In this document: positions 33,827 through 42,100 of the stretch, in pieces
How positions within the stretch are numbered: the stretch's first letter is position 1
Layout of the letters: each line of letters starts with the position of its first letter
Assembly: GCA_024742875.1 (NCBI GenBank)
Contig: JANSXP010000059.1
Coordinates: 1 to 43,609 of the forward strand
Source of the DNA: Planctomycetaceae bacterium
GTDB lineage: Bacteria > Planctomycetota > Planctomycetia > Planctomycetales > Planctomycetaceae
Length of the DNA: 43,609 nt
Direction of reading: 5' to 3'
The notes under the pieces: model-generated
Told to the model about the DNA's origin: nothing
Database searches by the model: none
Seen by the model: the letters and a program-made list of their open reading frames with translations, nothing else
Program-made: the position numbers and the translations under genes

Positions 33827-36800
33827 TCATCGCAGGCGATCGGCGCCCAGTGTGCCTGTCAGTTCCTGCAGGTATTGCGACGCAGACACCCGATCCAGCT
33901 GGGCTTTGGCGTGGGCCAGACGACCAACCAGTCTGAGACGATTCGCGTCAGGCTCTGTGCCGGGCCGACTCAGATACTGCTCCAGACTGGCGACATGTCG
34001 CTGCCACAATTCACGATCACGCTGGCGGCGTTCTTTGAGGCGTTCCGCGTACCACTCTGACTGCAGCATGTTCTTCAGTGTGAACATTTCCCGGATCGCA
34101 GGCGACGTAATGTCTTCGCCCTTGTAGCTGCCTTCTGCCATGATGTGCAGCAAGGCTCGCAGTGGAGGACACGCCAGATCGATTGACCCGTCTTTCAGGT
34201 ACAGACGAGCCACTCGTTCCTGCGCTTCCGTGATGTGCAGAATGCCGTCGGCAAAGGCCGCTTCGTCCTGGGTTTCCGGTCGCAAAATCGCGCGGTCGAA
34301 CACCTTGCTCGGATTGTCAAACACGCGCCCGGCAAAGCGACGGATAAAGCGGGACGTAATACGATATCCCAGACGGCTGGCGAGGATCTTTCGTCCGTCG
34401 TATTCGAAGTCATCCAGTTTTTCGAGCAGGTTCTCGGAAATCAGGAATTGGGGGTCGCGTTCTTCGGCGGTCAGCCGGCACCAGATTTCCGGGATCAGCA
34501 GACTGATGTCGTGGTCGACACGCACGTTGGAGCCGATGTGTCCGGCCGGCGTGGAGAAACCGTCCAGTTCCGTCAGCAGATAGCTGACCAGAGCGGCATT
34601 CAGATCGGTAATTGGCAGTAGTGCGTTGAACGGGCCCTTCGTCAAAGCGCCTTCGCTGCCGGCTCCCGTCGTTGAGGGGCTCTTGCCGGTCAGGGCGCTG
34701 ACAAAGTCCATGAACAGTTCGGGCAACTCCTGGTAGTGGATCGGGTTGTAGACGGCCAGCGGGCGAATGCCATTCTGGTAGTCGGCTGGATTGTTGCGAC
34801 GCCCCAGCAGGACGGCATTGACCGGCTGATGCACGGCTTTGCCATCCGGCACGGCACGATGCAGTCGCACGCCCATTTCCGCCACATATCGGTTAAATGG
34901 TCGCACCAGATCCGGTCGCGTCTGCAGGTAGCGAGGGTTCTTGCTGGGCTTGCCGTCGATCATGCGTGGTGTTGCAGAACACACCACGTAACCCTGGTCA
35001 GCTTCGTGGGCTTCCAGCAGCAGGGTCTGCATGGGGGCGGTGAACTGGCTCAGGTCGACCGGTCGATCACAGATCTCCAGAATCTGCTGACGCGACAGCG
35101 GCTCGAAGTTCACAATGAAGTTGTCATCCCTTGCCAGGTCTTCTTCCGTCTGTTTGTCCAGACCGCGATGAATGGCATCGTCCGGGCGCTGGAACAGTCT
35201 AAACTCGCAGTTCTGTGTGAACTTCAGGCTGTGTGTTTTTGGCTGCGTGCTGCTCAGGTTTTCCACCTGATCGTATGGCACCACAACCGAAGCGCTGATG
35301 TCGTCTTCGGTCTGGACCTTCTGCGCGGGAGCAAAGTCCTGCCGCAGCTTGTATGTGCGCCATGTGTTTTCGCCAAGCAACCCAACACGCAGATAGGTGC
35401 CCACCAGTTTGCGTTCGCCGTACTTCAGTTCATGACCGGGGTGTCCGTTGACGATGTCGACCGTGAAATCTTTGCGCCAGTCCGACTTCTCATTGCCACG
35501 ATGCATTCGCTTGATGATGAAGACGATGGCGTAGATGTATCCTGGAATGGACTCCAGCCACTGGTTGTATTCATCCGTGTAGTCAACAGACGGCGTCAGC
35601 AGTTTGATGACACTGCCCAGTGAGCGGGACGGATCAAGCACTTTGCGAGACGGCATGGCGGCGTAGTCCGGACGCACACTGCCTGATTCACTCCAGCGGT
35701 CTGAGTAGTCCCGATCAAAGATCTGCTGCACCAGATCGAGGTCTTTTTCGTTATCGGCCACGAAGATGGGGCCGTGCAGCAGGTAGTCCGCGATGGATTT
35801 GCTGATCTCGCTCTTGCCACCACCGCTCACGGTGCACGGCTTGTGGCAGAAAACGCCTTCGCCCAGTGTGCCAATCAGCCGCCAGGAGGGCGCGGCCGAG
35901 TGTTTTTCCAGTCGGAACTTGTAGCCCGACGGGGTCATGTACGTGTTTTCCGGCCGCAGGGGAATGGCGATTTCCTCGCCCTCATGTTTCCACTTCACCT
36001 GCTGGTCATGCACATTGGCAACGCAGTTCTCCGGGACATAGATCAGATTGGGGAATTGGCGGTCGATGCCGTATCCCTCATTCTGAATCGTCATGTAGTT
36101 GGAGTAATCCCGCGCTACGTCAGCAAAGGTGCGGTCGTTGTAGCGTCGGCTGTTGGCCACAAACTCATCGCCCAGACTGAAGCTGGCGAATGCCAGTGCG
36201 CCTCCGGCGTGTTCTTCTTCCAGGTTGCCCGCCAGATTGGACGCGTAACTGAGCTGCGTTTTGACTTCTTTCTTGCAGTAGCCAAAATAGTTGTCCGCAA
36301 TCAGCGTCACAATCACACCTTCTTCGGTGCGGCAGGTCAGCTTAAATGGCGTGCCGTCGTTGTACTTCTCGTCCTCCGAAGACCAGCACATGCCGTCGCG
36401 TTTCTGGCGATCTGTCGCTTCATCAACGTGGGGCAGTCCCAGTTCTTTCTTGGTCAGGTCCGTCAGGTGAGGCGCCAGAATCACGCAGCCCGTGTGTCCG
36501 CTCCAGTGCACAACATCCAGCGCGGCGTCGTTTTCCGGCAGGAACGGATCTCCTCCGTTGCCGAAAATGGACTCGACAAAATCCAAGTTGCTTACCAGCG
36601 AACCAGGCACAACAAAACGCACCTCGATGCTCTGCTCTTCGCACACGCCCTGCACTTCCGGGCACAGCAGCGGTCGCAGCAGCAAAGAGACGAAGCATGA
36701 CGCTTTTTCGGTTTGATCTGATGTGAACGGCAGCTGCAGAGATTCCGCTGGTGGGTTCATTGCCGACTGAAACAGGCGCGCAAACGTGATCCGCGGGACC

Positions 36801-37303
36801 GCCTTCTTGTCCTGTGGGATGGGCAGACCGCCTTCCGTCACATGGAACGTGCCGCTGGTGGTGCGGCGGTCGTTGCGGGGGTTGTGCAGCACGCCATTGT
36901 GTACGCGGTATGAGTCCACCAGATGATTGTGAAACTCATCGCCGTCGATCGGCAGCGACAGTTCTCGAGCAATGCCATGTCGGTCCAGCACAATGGTGCT
37001 GTCAGGAAGTTGCAGAGAACCGGAGTCCACAACGCCGGTGAAGTGTTTTTCGAGGAACGCTTCGATCCTCTGGTCAACCGGACAGCGCAGGGCGTCGAGC
37101 TGCTGGAGACGATGGCGATAAGTCTGCAGAATCCGATCGGCACCCAGCGGATCAGCAGTCCGCAGGGATGCGGGAACAGGCTGGCCGGCGGCGATCAGCT
37201 TCAACGCAATATAGTGGAGGATGTCGTCCCGACTCTGACTGCGTTCTTCTTTGGAACGGGCGGGAACAAATCCAATCGATTCTTCGAGATTTCTGGGTGT
37301 CAT
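33827..37303 (-). CDS. Probable PPi-type phosphoenolpyruvate carboxykinase
   Basis: A 1158-residue protein with ATG 37303 (AGGA five bases upstream). I assign it, by recalled similarity and size, to pyrophosphate-dependent PEP carboxykinases, which interconvert oxaloacetate + PPi and PEP + CO2 + Pi; they are about 1100-1200 residues, twice the size of GTP or ATP enzymes. Supporting features are a P-loop-like VSGGGKSEISKS (Lys497), resembling the kinase-1 loop of PEPCKs, and the preceding NYFGYCKKEVKTQLSYASNL and EEHAGGALAF blocks. No signal peptide or membrane segment is seen, so it should be cytosolic. It stands alone, divergent from the WXG/FtsK operon. Without alignment this remains a moderate-confidence call; the safe alternative is a large conserved protein of unknown function. 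Confidence 0.62.
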   Translation of the reverse strand: MTPRNLEESIGFVPARSKEERSQSRDDILHYIALKLIAAGQPVPASLRTADPLGADRILQTYRHRLQQLDALRCPVDQRIEAFLEKHFTGVVDSGSLQLPDSTIVLDRHGIARELSLPIDGDEFHNHLVDSYRVHNGVLHNPRNDRRTTSGTFHVTEGGLPIPQDKKAVPRITFARLFQSAMNPPAESLQLPFTSDQTEKASCFVSLLLRPLLCPEVQGVCEEQSIEVRFVVPGSLVSNLDFVESIFGNGGDPFLPENDAALDVVHWSGHTGCVILAPHLTDLTKKELGLPHVDEATDRQKRDGMCWSSEDEKYNDGTPFKLTCRTEEGVIVTLIADNYFGYCKKEVKTQLSYASNLAGNLEEEHAGGALAFASFSLGDEFVANSRRYNDRTFADVARDYSNYMTIQNEGYGIDRQFPNLIYVPENCVANVHDQQVKWKHEGEEIAIPLRPENTYMTPSGYKFRLEKHSAAPSWRLIGTLGEGVFCHKPCTVSGGGKSEISKSIADYLLHGPIFVADNEKDLDLVQQIFDRDYSDRWSESGSVRPDYAAMPSRKVLDPSRSLGSVIKLLTPSVDYTDEYNQWLESIPGYIYAIVFIIKRMHRGNEKSDWRKDFTVDIVNGHPGHELKYGERKLVGTYLRVGLLGENTWRTYKLRQDFAPAQKVQTEDDISASVVVPYDQVENLSSTQPKTHSLKFTQNCEFRLFQRPDDAIHRGLDKQTEEDLARDDNFIVNFEPLSRQQILEICDRPVDLSQFTAPMQTLLLEAHEADQGYVVCSATPRMIDGKPSKNPRYLQTRPDLVRPFNRYVAEMGVRLHRAVPDGKAVHQPVNAVLLGRRNNPADYQNGIRPLAVYNPIHYQELPELFMDFVSALTGKSPSTTGAGSEGALTKGPFNALLPITDLNAALVSYLLTELDGFSTPAGHIGSNVRVDHDISLLIPEIWCRLTAEERDPQFLISENLLEKLDDFEYDGRKILASRLGYRITSRFIRRFAGRVFDNPSKVFDRAILRPETQDEAAFADGILHITEAQERVARLYLKDGSIDLACPPLRALLHIMAEGSYKGEDITSPAIREMFTLKNMLQSEWYAERLKERRQRDRELWQRHVASLEQYLSRPGTEPDANRLRLVGRLAHAKAQLDRVSASQYLQELTGTLGADRLR

Positions 37304-37716
37304 AACTTCCTGCAGTTGCGACAGGGGGCGTCGCACAAATGGGCCGACGGCGAATGCCTGTACGATCTCTACTATTGCGACCGTCTGTTCGATTGCAATG
37401 TGAGGCCAGAGGCAAGTCCCAATTAACGATGTTTGTCGAAGGTCAGGGGCGTCCAGGCACCCCTCCTGAGAATCCCGATTCCCAGACTGCCAGTCGTCAT
37501 GCTCTAAGATCCTTTTCGCACGGGGAGAGTCCGGAGGATCGCGCTGGATGACTGAATTTTTGGCTGTCAGGGACGTCTGGTCGGAAAAACGACGGATTGG
37601 CGTTTTCCGATTCCGTTAGTTTACACTGCAGCTGTCGCCGGCCTGTGATCTATGCCGTGGGACAAAACTGCCGTCACCAGCACGTGTCAAATTTTCATCC
37701 AAAGCGGAATGCGCCC
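37304..37716. other. Divergent intergenic region between the PEPCK-like and WXG-like genes
   Basis: These 413 bases must hold promoters for both directions. On the plus strand a weak candidate, TTGGCG (37597-37602) and TTTACA (37620-37625) with 17 bases between, is overlapped by a near-perfect inverted repeat (37582-37609). I could not pick a convincing minus-strand promoter. No gene is supported; an open frame at 37339-37551 has no recognisable protein character. Confidence 0.45.
37582..37609. promoter_or_regulatory. Inverted repeat overlapping a candidate promoter of the WXG/FtsK operon
   Basis: CGGAAAAACG (37582-37591) faces CGTTTTCCG (37601-37609), a near-perfect inverted repeat with one extra A in the left arm. 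It overlaps the candidate -35 box TTGGCG (37597-37602), the placement of a repressor operator. Function is unproven. Confidence 0.35.
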
Positions 37717-37989
37717 ATGAATCAGGCTATCGTTGACCCGGCCGAACTTCGTCGATTTGCCCAGCTGCTGCGTCGCTTCAATGAAGAAATCAACGGGATG
37801 ACGGCCAGTGTGTCCGGTCAGCTGTCAGCGCTCGGGCAGACCTGGCGCGACAAAGAACACCTGAAGTTTTCCGAAGACTTTGGTCAGAACATGAAATCGC
37901 TGTCACGATTTGTCGAGAGCAACGAGTCGTACATTCCCTATCTGATGCGCAAGGCCCAGTTGATTGAAGAGTATCTGCAGCAGCAGTAG
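37717..37989 (+). CDS. WXG100-like small helical protein
   Basis: A 90-residue protein of the size and helix-turn-helix hairpin pattern of WXG100/ESAT-6 proteins, the substrates and structural partners of type VII-like secretion. A first helix (~8-38) is followed by a turn with Trp43-Arg-Asp and a second helix (~47-88). The motif is W-x-D rather than W-x-G, a known type of variation, and no YxxxD/E export signal is obvious beyond YLMRKAQLIEEY. An upstream in-frame start (37597) would run through the promoter region and is rejected. It is the first gene of a four-gene plus-strand block that ends with an FtsK/SpoIIIE ATPase, the context expected for this family. Confidence 0.7.
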   Translation: MNQAIVDPAELRRFAQLLRRFNEEINGMTASVSGQLSALGQTWRDKEHLKFSEDFGQNMKSLSRFVESNESYIPYLMRKAQLIEEYLQQQ

Positions 37990-38024
37990 CCGCAGCTCTG
38001 CCCCACCATCTCACTGGAATCACT

Positions 38025-38672
38025 ATGTCCGATTCTGCTCAGGTCAAGTCGATCGAAGCGCTGCACTATTTTCGTGCGGCCGTTGTGAAGTTTCAGGAAA
38101 CTGCGCGGCAAAGCGTCACCTCGCTGGAGGTGGAGTTGCTGAAGATCATGGGCTGGCTTGAACGTGACCGGCCGAACTTCTGGAAAAGGGAAATTGAAAC
38201 CTGCTATCGTGAGATGGGCGAAGCACGCGTTCGTCTGCACAAATGCCGCATGCGACGCGTGGGCGATTTTCGTCCGACGTGTTTCGAAGAGCAGAAAGAC
38301 CTGGAGAAAGCCAAAAAGGATCTGGAATTCGCGCAAAAGCAAATCCCGGTGGTCAAGTACTGGAACGTCCTTGCCCAGCAGGAAGCCAATGAATACCACG
38401 GCCGGTCTTCCCAGCTGACGCAGATGCTCGAACGGGACGTGCCCGAACTGCTGGCGTTGATGCATCATGCCATCGATCGACTGGAAGCGTACAACGCCGT
38501 GCAGGTGCCGGAAGCCGCCACGCCGGCGCCCCCATCACTCTCACCGGAAGATGGTCCAGCCGATTCCGCGCAGTCCCCTCTCGACCAGTCGCAGGCGGCT
38601 CCGCACGACCAGGAACAACGATCCGCCCCCACATCCGCTGAACGGTCCGCCACTCGCGAGGATCTGCCATGA
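38025..38672 (+). CDS. Coiled-coil protein of the WXG/FtsK operon
   Basis: A 215-residue protein that I do not recognise by name. Residues ~5-160 are predicted all-helical with heptad character (SIEALHYFRAAVVKFQETAR, EEQKDLEKAKKDLEFAQKQI, AIDRLEAYN). The last ~50 residues are a Pro/Ala/Ser/Gln-rich disordered tail. There is no signal peptide or TM segment. Its start lies 35 bases after the WXG-like gene, and its stop overlaps the next start by four bases (ATGA). By position it is probably a structural partner, chaperone or substrate of the FtsK-like ATPase; its long helical core resembles the longer WXG/LXG-type proteins in form only. Confidence 0.75.
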   Translation: MSDSAQVKSIEALHYFRAAVVKFQETARQSVTSLEVELLKIMGWLERDRPNFWKREIETCYREMGEARVRLHKCRMRRVGDFRPTCFEEQKDLEKAKKDLEFAQKQIPVVKYWNVLAQQEANEYHGRSSQLTQMLERDVPELLALMHHAIDRLEAYNAVQVPEAATPAPPSLSPEDGPADSAQSPLDQSQAAPHDQEQRSAPTSAERSATREDLP

Positions 38673-38917
38673 GAAATGCCGACTTCCATTCTCCCATGTC
38701 CCGCCTCAATGACGCCATGCTGCAGCTGGAGGCCGCCTGGCGAGATGTGCAGGAGCACTGGTCCGACGGAGTTGCGCAGAAGGTGGAGGACGACTATCTG
38801 GTCCCCCTGCACTCGCAGGTGCAGGCGATGAACGGCACCGTGGAGAAACTGTCGTCTGTCCTGACAAAAGCCGAACGAGCGTGCATGCATCCGCGTGAAC
38901 ACGGCCCGATTCTGTAA
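38669..38917 (+). CDS. Second WXG100-like small helical protein
   Basis: An 82-residue helical-hairpin protein. The ATG overlaps the previous gene's TGA (ATGA), so translation is probably coupled. Trp24-Arg-Asp and Trp31-Ser-Asp-Gly lie around the predicted turn after helix one, and the second helix runs ~34-70 (VAQKVEDDYLVPLHSQVQAM). HWSDGVAQKVEDDYLVPL is like the Trp-containing turn plus amphipathic helix of small WXG-type proteins. It could pair with the first WXG-like protein as a heterodimer, as EsxA and EsxB do. No cleavable signal is present. It is 236 bases upstream of the ATPase gene. Confidence 0.65.
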   Translation: MRNADFHSPMSRLNDAMLQLEAAWRDVQEHWSDGVAQKVEDDYLVPLHSQVQAMNGTVEKLSSVLTKAERACMHPREHGPIL

Positions 38918-39153
38918 TACCTGCGTACTCGCTTTCGGACAGTCACAGTGGTCGGTTTTGCCACAAAGCATCCGAGTGGCAATGACCGTCCCGCAAAGGG
39001 CCCCACGGGGAACGCTCTTGTGACCGCTTTGTACTGGAATTGGGCGAATCGCTGCGAATTCGCTACGGAAGATCTCCTGGCGAAATCGTTTAGCATACAG
39101 ACCAGAAGCCGGCGCTCATGCGCCTGTTCGCCAACACGACGGGAATCCGTTTC

Positions 39154-42100
39154 ATGTCATCACACCAGATCCATCTTGGCCTGCAGCTGGAGTCCGCCCA
39201 GAGGCAGGTTGCGCTGTGCCGCGATCAACAGACCGCCCTCTCTCAGACGCATGCCGACATCGAGGAACTGCACGCGCGACACCGTGAACAACTGACACAG
39301 ATTCAGCATGAATGTGAGGTCGATCGTGATGCGGCCCTCCAGCAGGCCAAATCGCACGCTCAGGCCGCTCTGGACACCAACCGGGTGGATGCCGAAACCC
39401 TGTTGGCCTCGGTGCAGCATCACTTCGAACAGTCCGGTCGGCAGCTTCGGGATCAGTTGAATTCCGAATTGTCGCGACTGGAAGAACAGCGCAAAAGTGA
39501 AACGTGGATTCTGCAGTCGGTGCTGGATGAACAGGCGACTGATGGTCCCATTGCACAGTTTGAGCGGGAAGCCGAATCCTTTGTCACCCAGAAGTCATTT
39601 CTGGATGACAGGTTTCAGCTGCTGGATGAGCAGCTGGCACTCGGCGGGAAGTATCTGGAAGAGTGTCACGCGGCCGAAGATGTGGTCTATCCTGAGCCAC
39701 AGGTTTCCGAGCAGTCTCGAATGGCCCTGCAGGATTTTTCTGTCGAACAGGTGGACGCCGCGCTGTCAGAGTTTGGCGAACTGCGCAAGCTGCATTCGCC
39801 ACACTGGGTGCGCGGATTTCGTCTGTGGGCCTTCAGTGTTCTGGCCTTTGTGATTCTCTGGATCCCCATCATTGCTGTGAAAGCGGACCTGCTGCAGTTT
39901 ATGAATCCGGAAATCAGCAATCCGGACTGGCAGTGGGCCGGCGTGGCCGCCCTGATTGCCGTGGCTGTCGTGTTTCTGCTGGCGCTCACAATCCTGCTGA
40001 CGACCCAGGGGAAACTGCGCGGTCGATTTCGCAGCGCTTTGCAGCACATCAGCAATGCCAATCGCGCGCGACAGGTGTGGGAACAGAAAAGTCAGAAACG
40101 CATCGACAAGCTGGATGACGCGGCCACCAAATGGCAGCAGCAGGTGGAGGCAGATCGTCAGCAGAAGACGCAGCGTGTGAACGCGGAAATTGACGCGCAG
40201 GTTCGCACACTGCGAATGGACTCCGAAGCCCGCAGCACGGCACTCACGCAGGAGTTCACGCAGCGGACGCAGGAATGTGAGACCCAGCGTGCCACCATGG
40301 AAAACGAAATCTACGCGTGGCAGGAATCTCAGCTGCAGACGGCTCGCGATCAGTATTCCAGCCGTCTGGCGATGCGGACGGCGGAGTGCGAACAGAAGTT
40401 TCAGCAGGCTGTCGAGGCTCAGATCCGGCAGGCCAGCCAGATTCTGACCGAGTGGAATGCGACGGTCGGGGAACTGCGTCAGCTTAGTCGGGCCTCGTCA
40501 GAACTGGCGGCCGCCAGTCGCCGGTGGCCTCAGGGGACCTGGCAGCTGCCGGAAGACATGCCCTCCTGTGTGTCTGTCGGCGATCTGCTCATCACGGCCC
40601 CATCCCCGCCATCGTCCATTGAACAAACCACCCATTCCAATCTGTGCGTGGAGATGCCGGCCGTGCTGCCGTTTCCACAGGAGACAGCCATGCTCGTCGA
40701 GCATGATTCGGCGGGGCGTGAGGTGGCGTTGAGCTTTCTGCGGCGACAGATTCTGAAACTGTTGACCATCATTCCTGCCGGCCGCATTCGTCTGACCCTG
40801 ATTGATCCGGTCGGACTGGGGCAGAGCTTTGCCGCCATGATGCACCTGGCGGATTTTGACGAGCTGCTGATCAGCACCCGCATCTGGACCGATGCGACGC
40901 AGATCCGTGAGCAACTGCAGCGCGTAACCGAACACATGGAGAACATCTTTCAGACCTACCTGCGAAGTCAGTTTCACTCCATCGAAGAGTACAATGCGTC
41001 GGCCGGTGAAGTGGCGGAGCCCTACCACTTTGTGGTGGTGGCCGGATTTCCGACGGCATTCACGGAAGAGTCGGCCCGTCACCTGTCATCCATTCTGACC
41101 AGTGGTTCCCGCTGTGGTGTACGTGCGCTGGTGTCCTGGAATCCGGCGGTCGCTTCGCCACCCTCTTTTGATGAAGATGACCTGAGAAATCACTGTCAGC
41201 GTTTTGTGGTTCGCGACGGCACGGTGCAGCCACATCAGACGCTCTCGCAGGATGTCCTGTTCGAAGAATATCGGGAACCTCGCGCGGAGCAGTATGTGCA
41301 GCTGGTGCGGGAAGCCGGTGAGCAGTCCAAAGATGCCCGCCGTGTGGAGGTGTCCTTTGCCAGAGTGGCACCTCGACCGGACGAAATCTGGTCCCAGTCG
41401 AGTGCGGATGGAATCGATCTGCCCATCGGACGCGCGGGGGCAGCGCGTCTGCAGTTTCTGCGTCTGGGGCGAGGGACGTCCCAGCACGTGCTGATTGCCG
41501 GCAAAACCGGATCCGGCAAGTCGACGTTTCTGCACATTCTGATTACCAATATGGCGATGCACTACAGCCCGGACGAAGTGCAGTTTTACCTGATTGACTT
41601 CAAAAAGGGGGTCGAGTTTCGCACCTATGCCGCTCACCAGCTGCCGCACGCCAAAGTGGTTGCCATTGAAAGTGATCGCGAATTTGGCCTGAGTGTGCTG
41701 GAGCGACTGGATGAGATCCTGCAGGAACGCGGCGAGTTGTTTCGTGATCGGGGCGTTCAGGACGTGCCCGGTTTTCGCGACGCGTTTCCGGATGAGCCCA
41801 TGCCGCGGCTGATGCTGCTGATCGACGAATTTCAGGAGTTCTTTGTGGCCGAAGACCGTGTGTCCACGCGGGCTTCGCTGCTGCTGGACCGACTCGTGCG
41901 ACAGGGGCGTGCTTTCGGGATCCACGTGCTGCTGGGTTCACAGACACTGGGTGGCGCTTACTCGCTGGCACGCAGCACGATGGGACAGATTGCCGTGCGA
42001 ATTGCGCTGCAGTGCAGTGAGAACGACGCCCATCTGATTCTCAGCGAAGACAATTCGGCCGCCCGTCTGCTGACTCGACCGGGCGAAGCCATCTACAACG

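Noticed and set aside
34736-36700. Large plus-strand open frames (about 295 and 308 codons) opposite the PEPCK-like gene
   Set aside because: These are complementary shadows of a 1158-codon gene with protein-like motifs; their products show no family signature.
38948-39295. 115-codon frame overlapping the start of the FtsK-like gene
   Set aside because: It runs out of frame into a well-supported coding region and its product is Arg/Ser/Thr-rich without structure.
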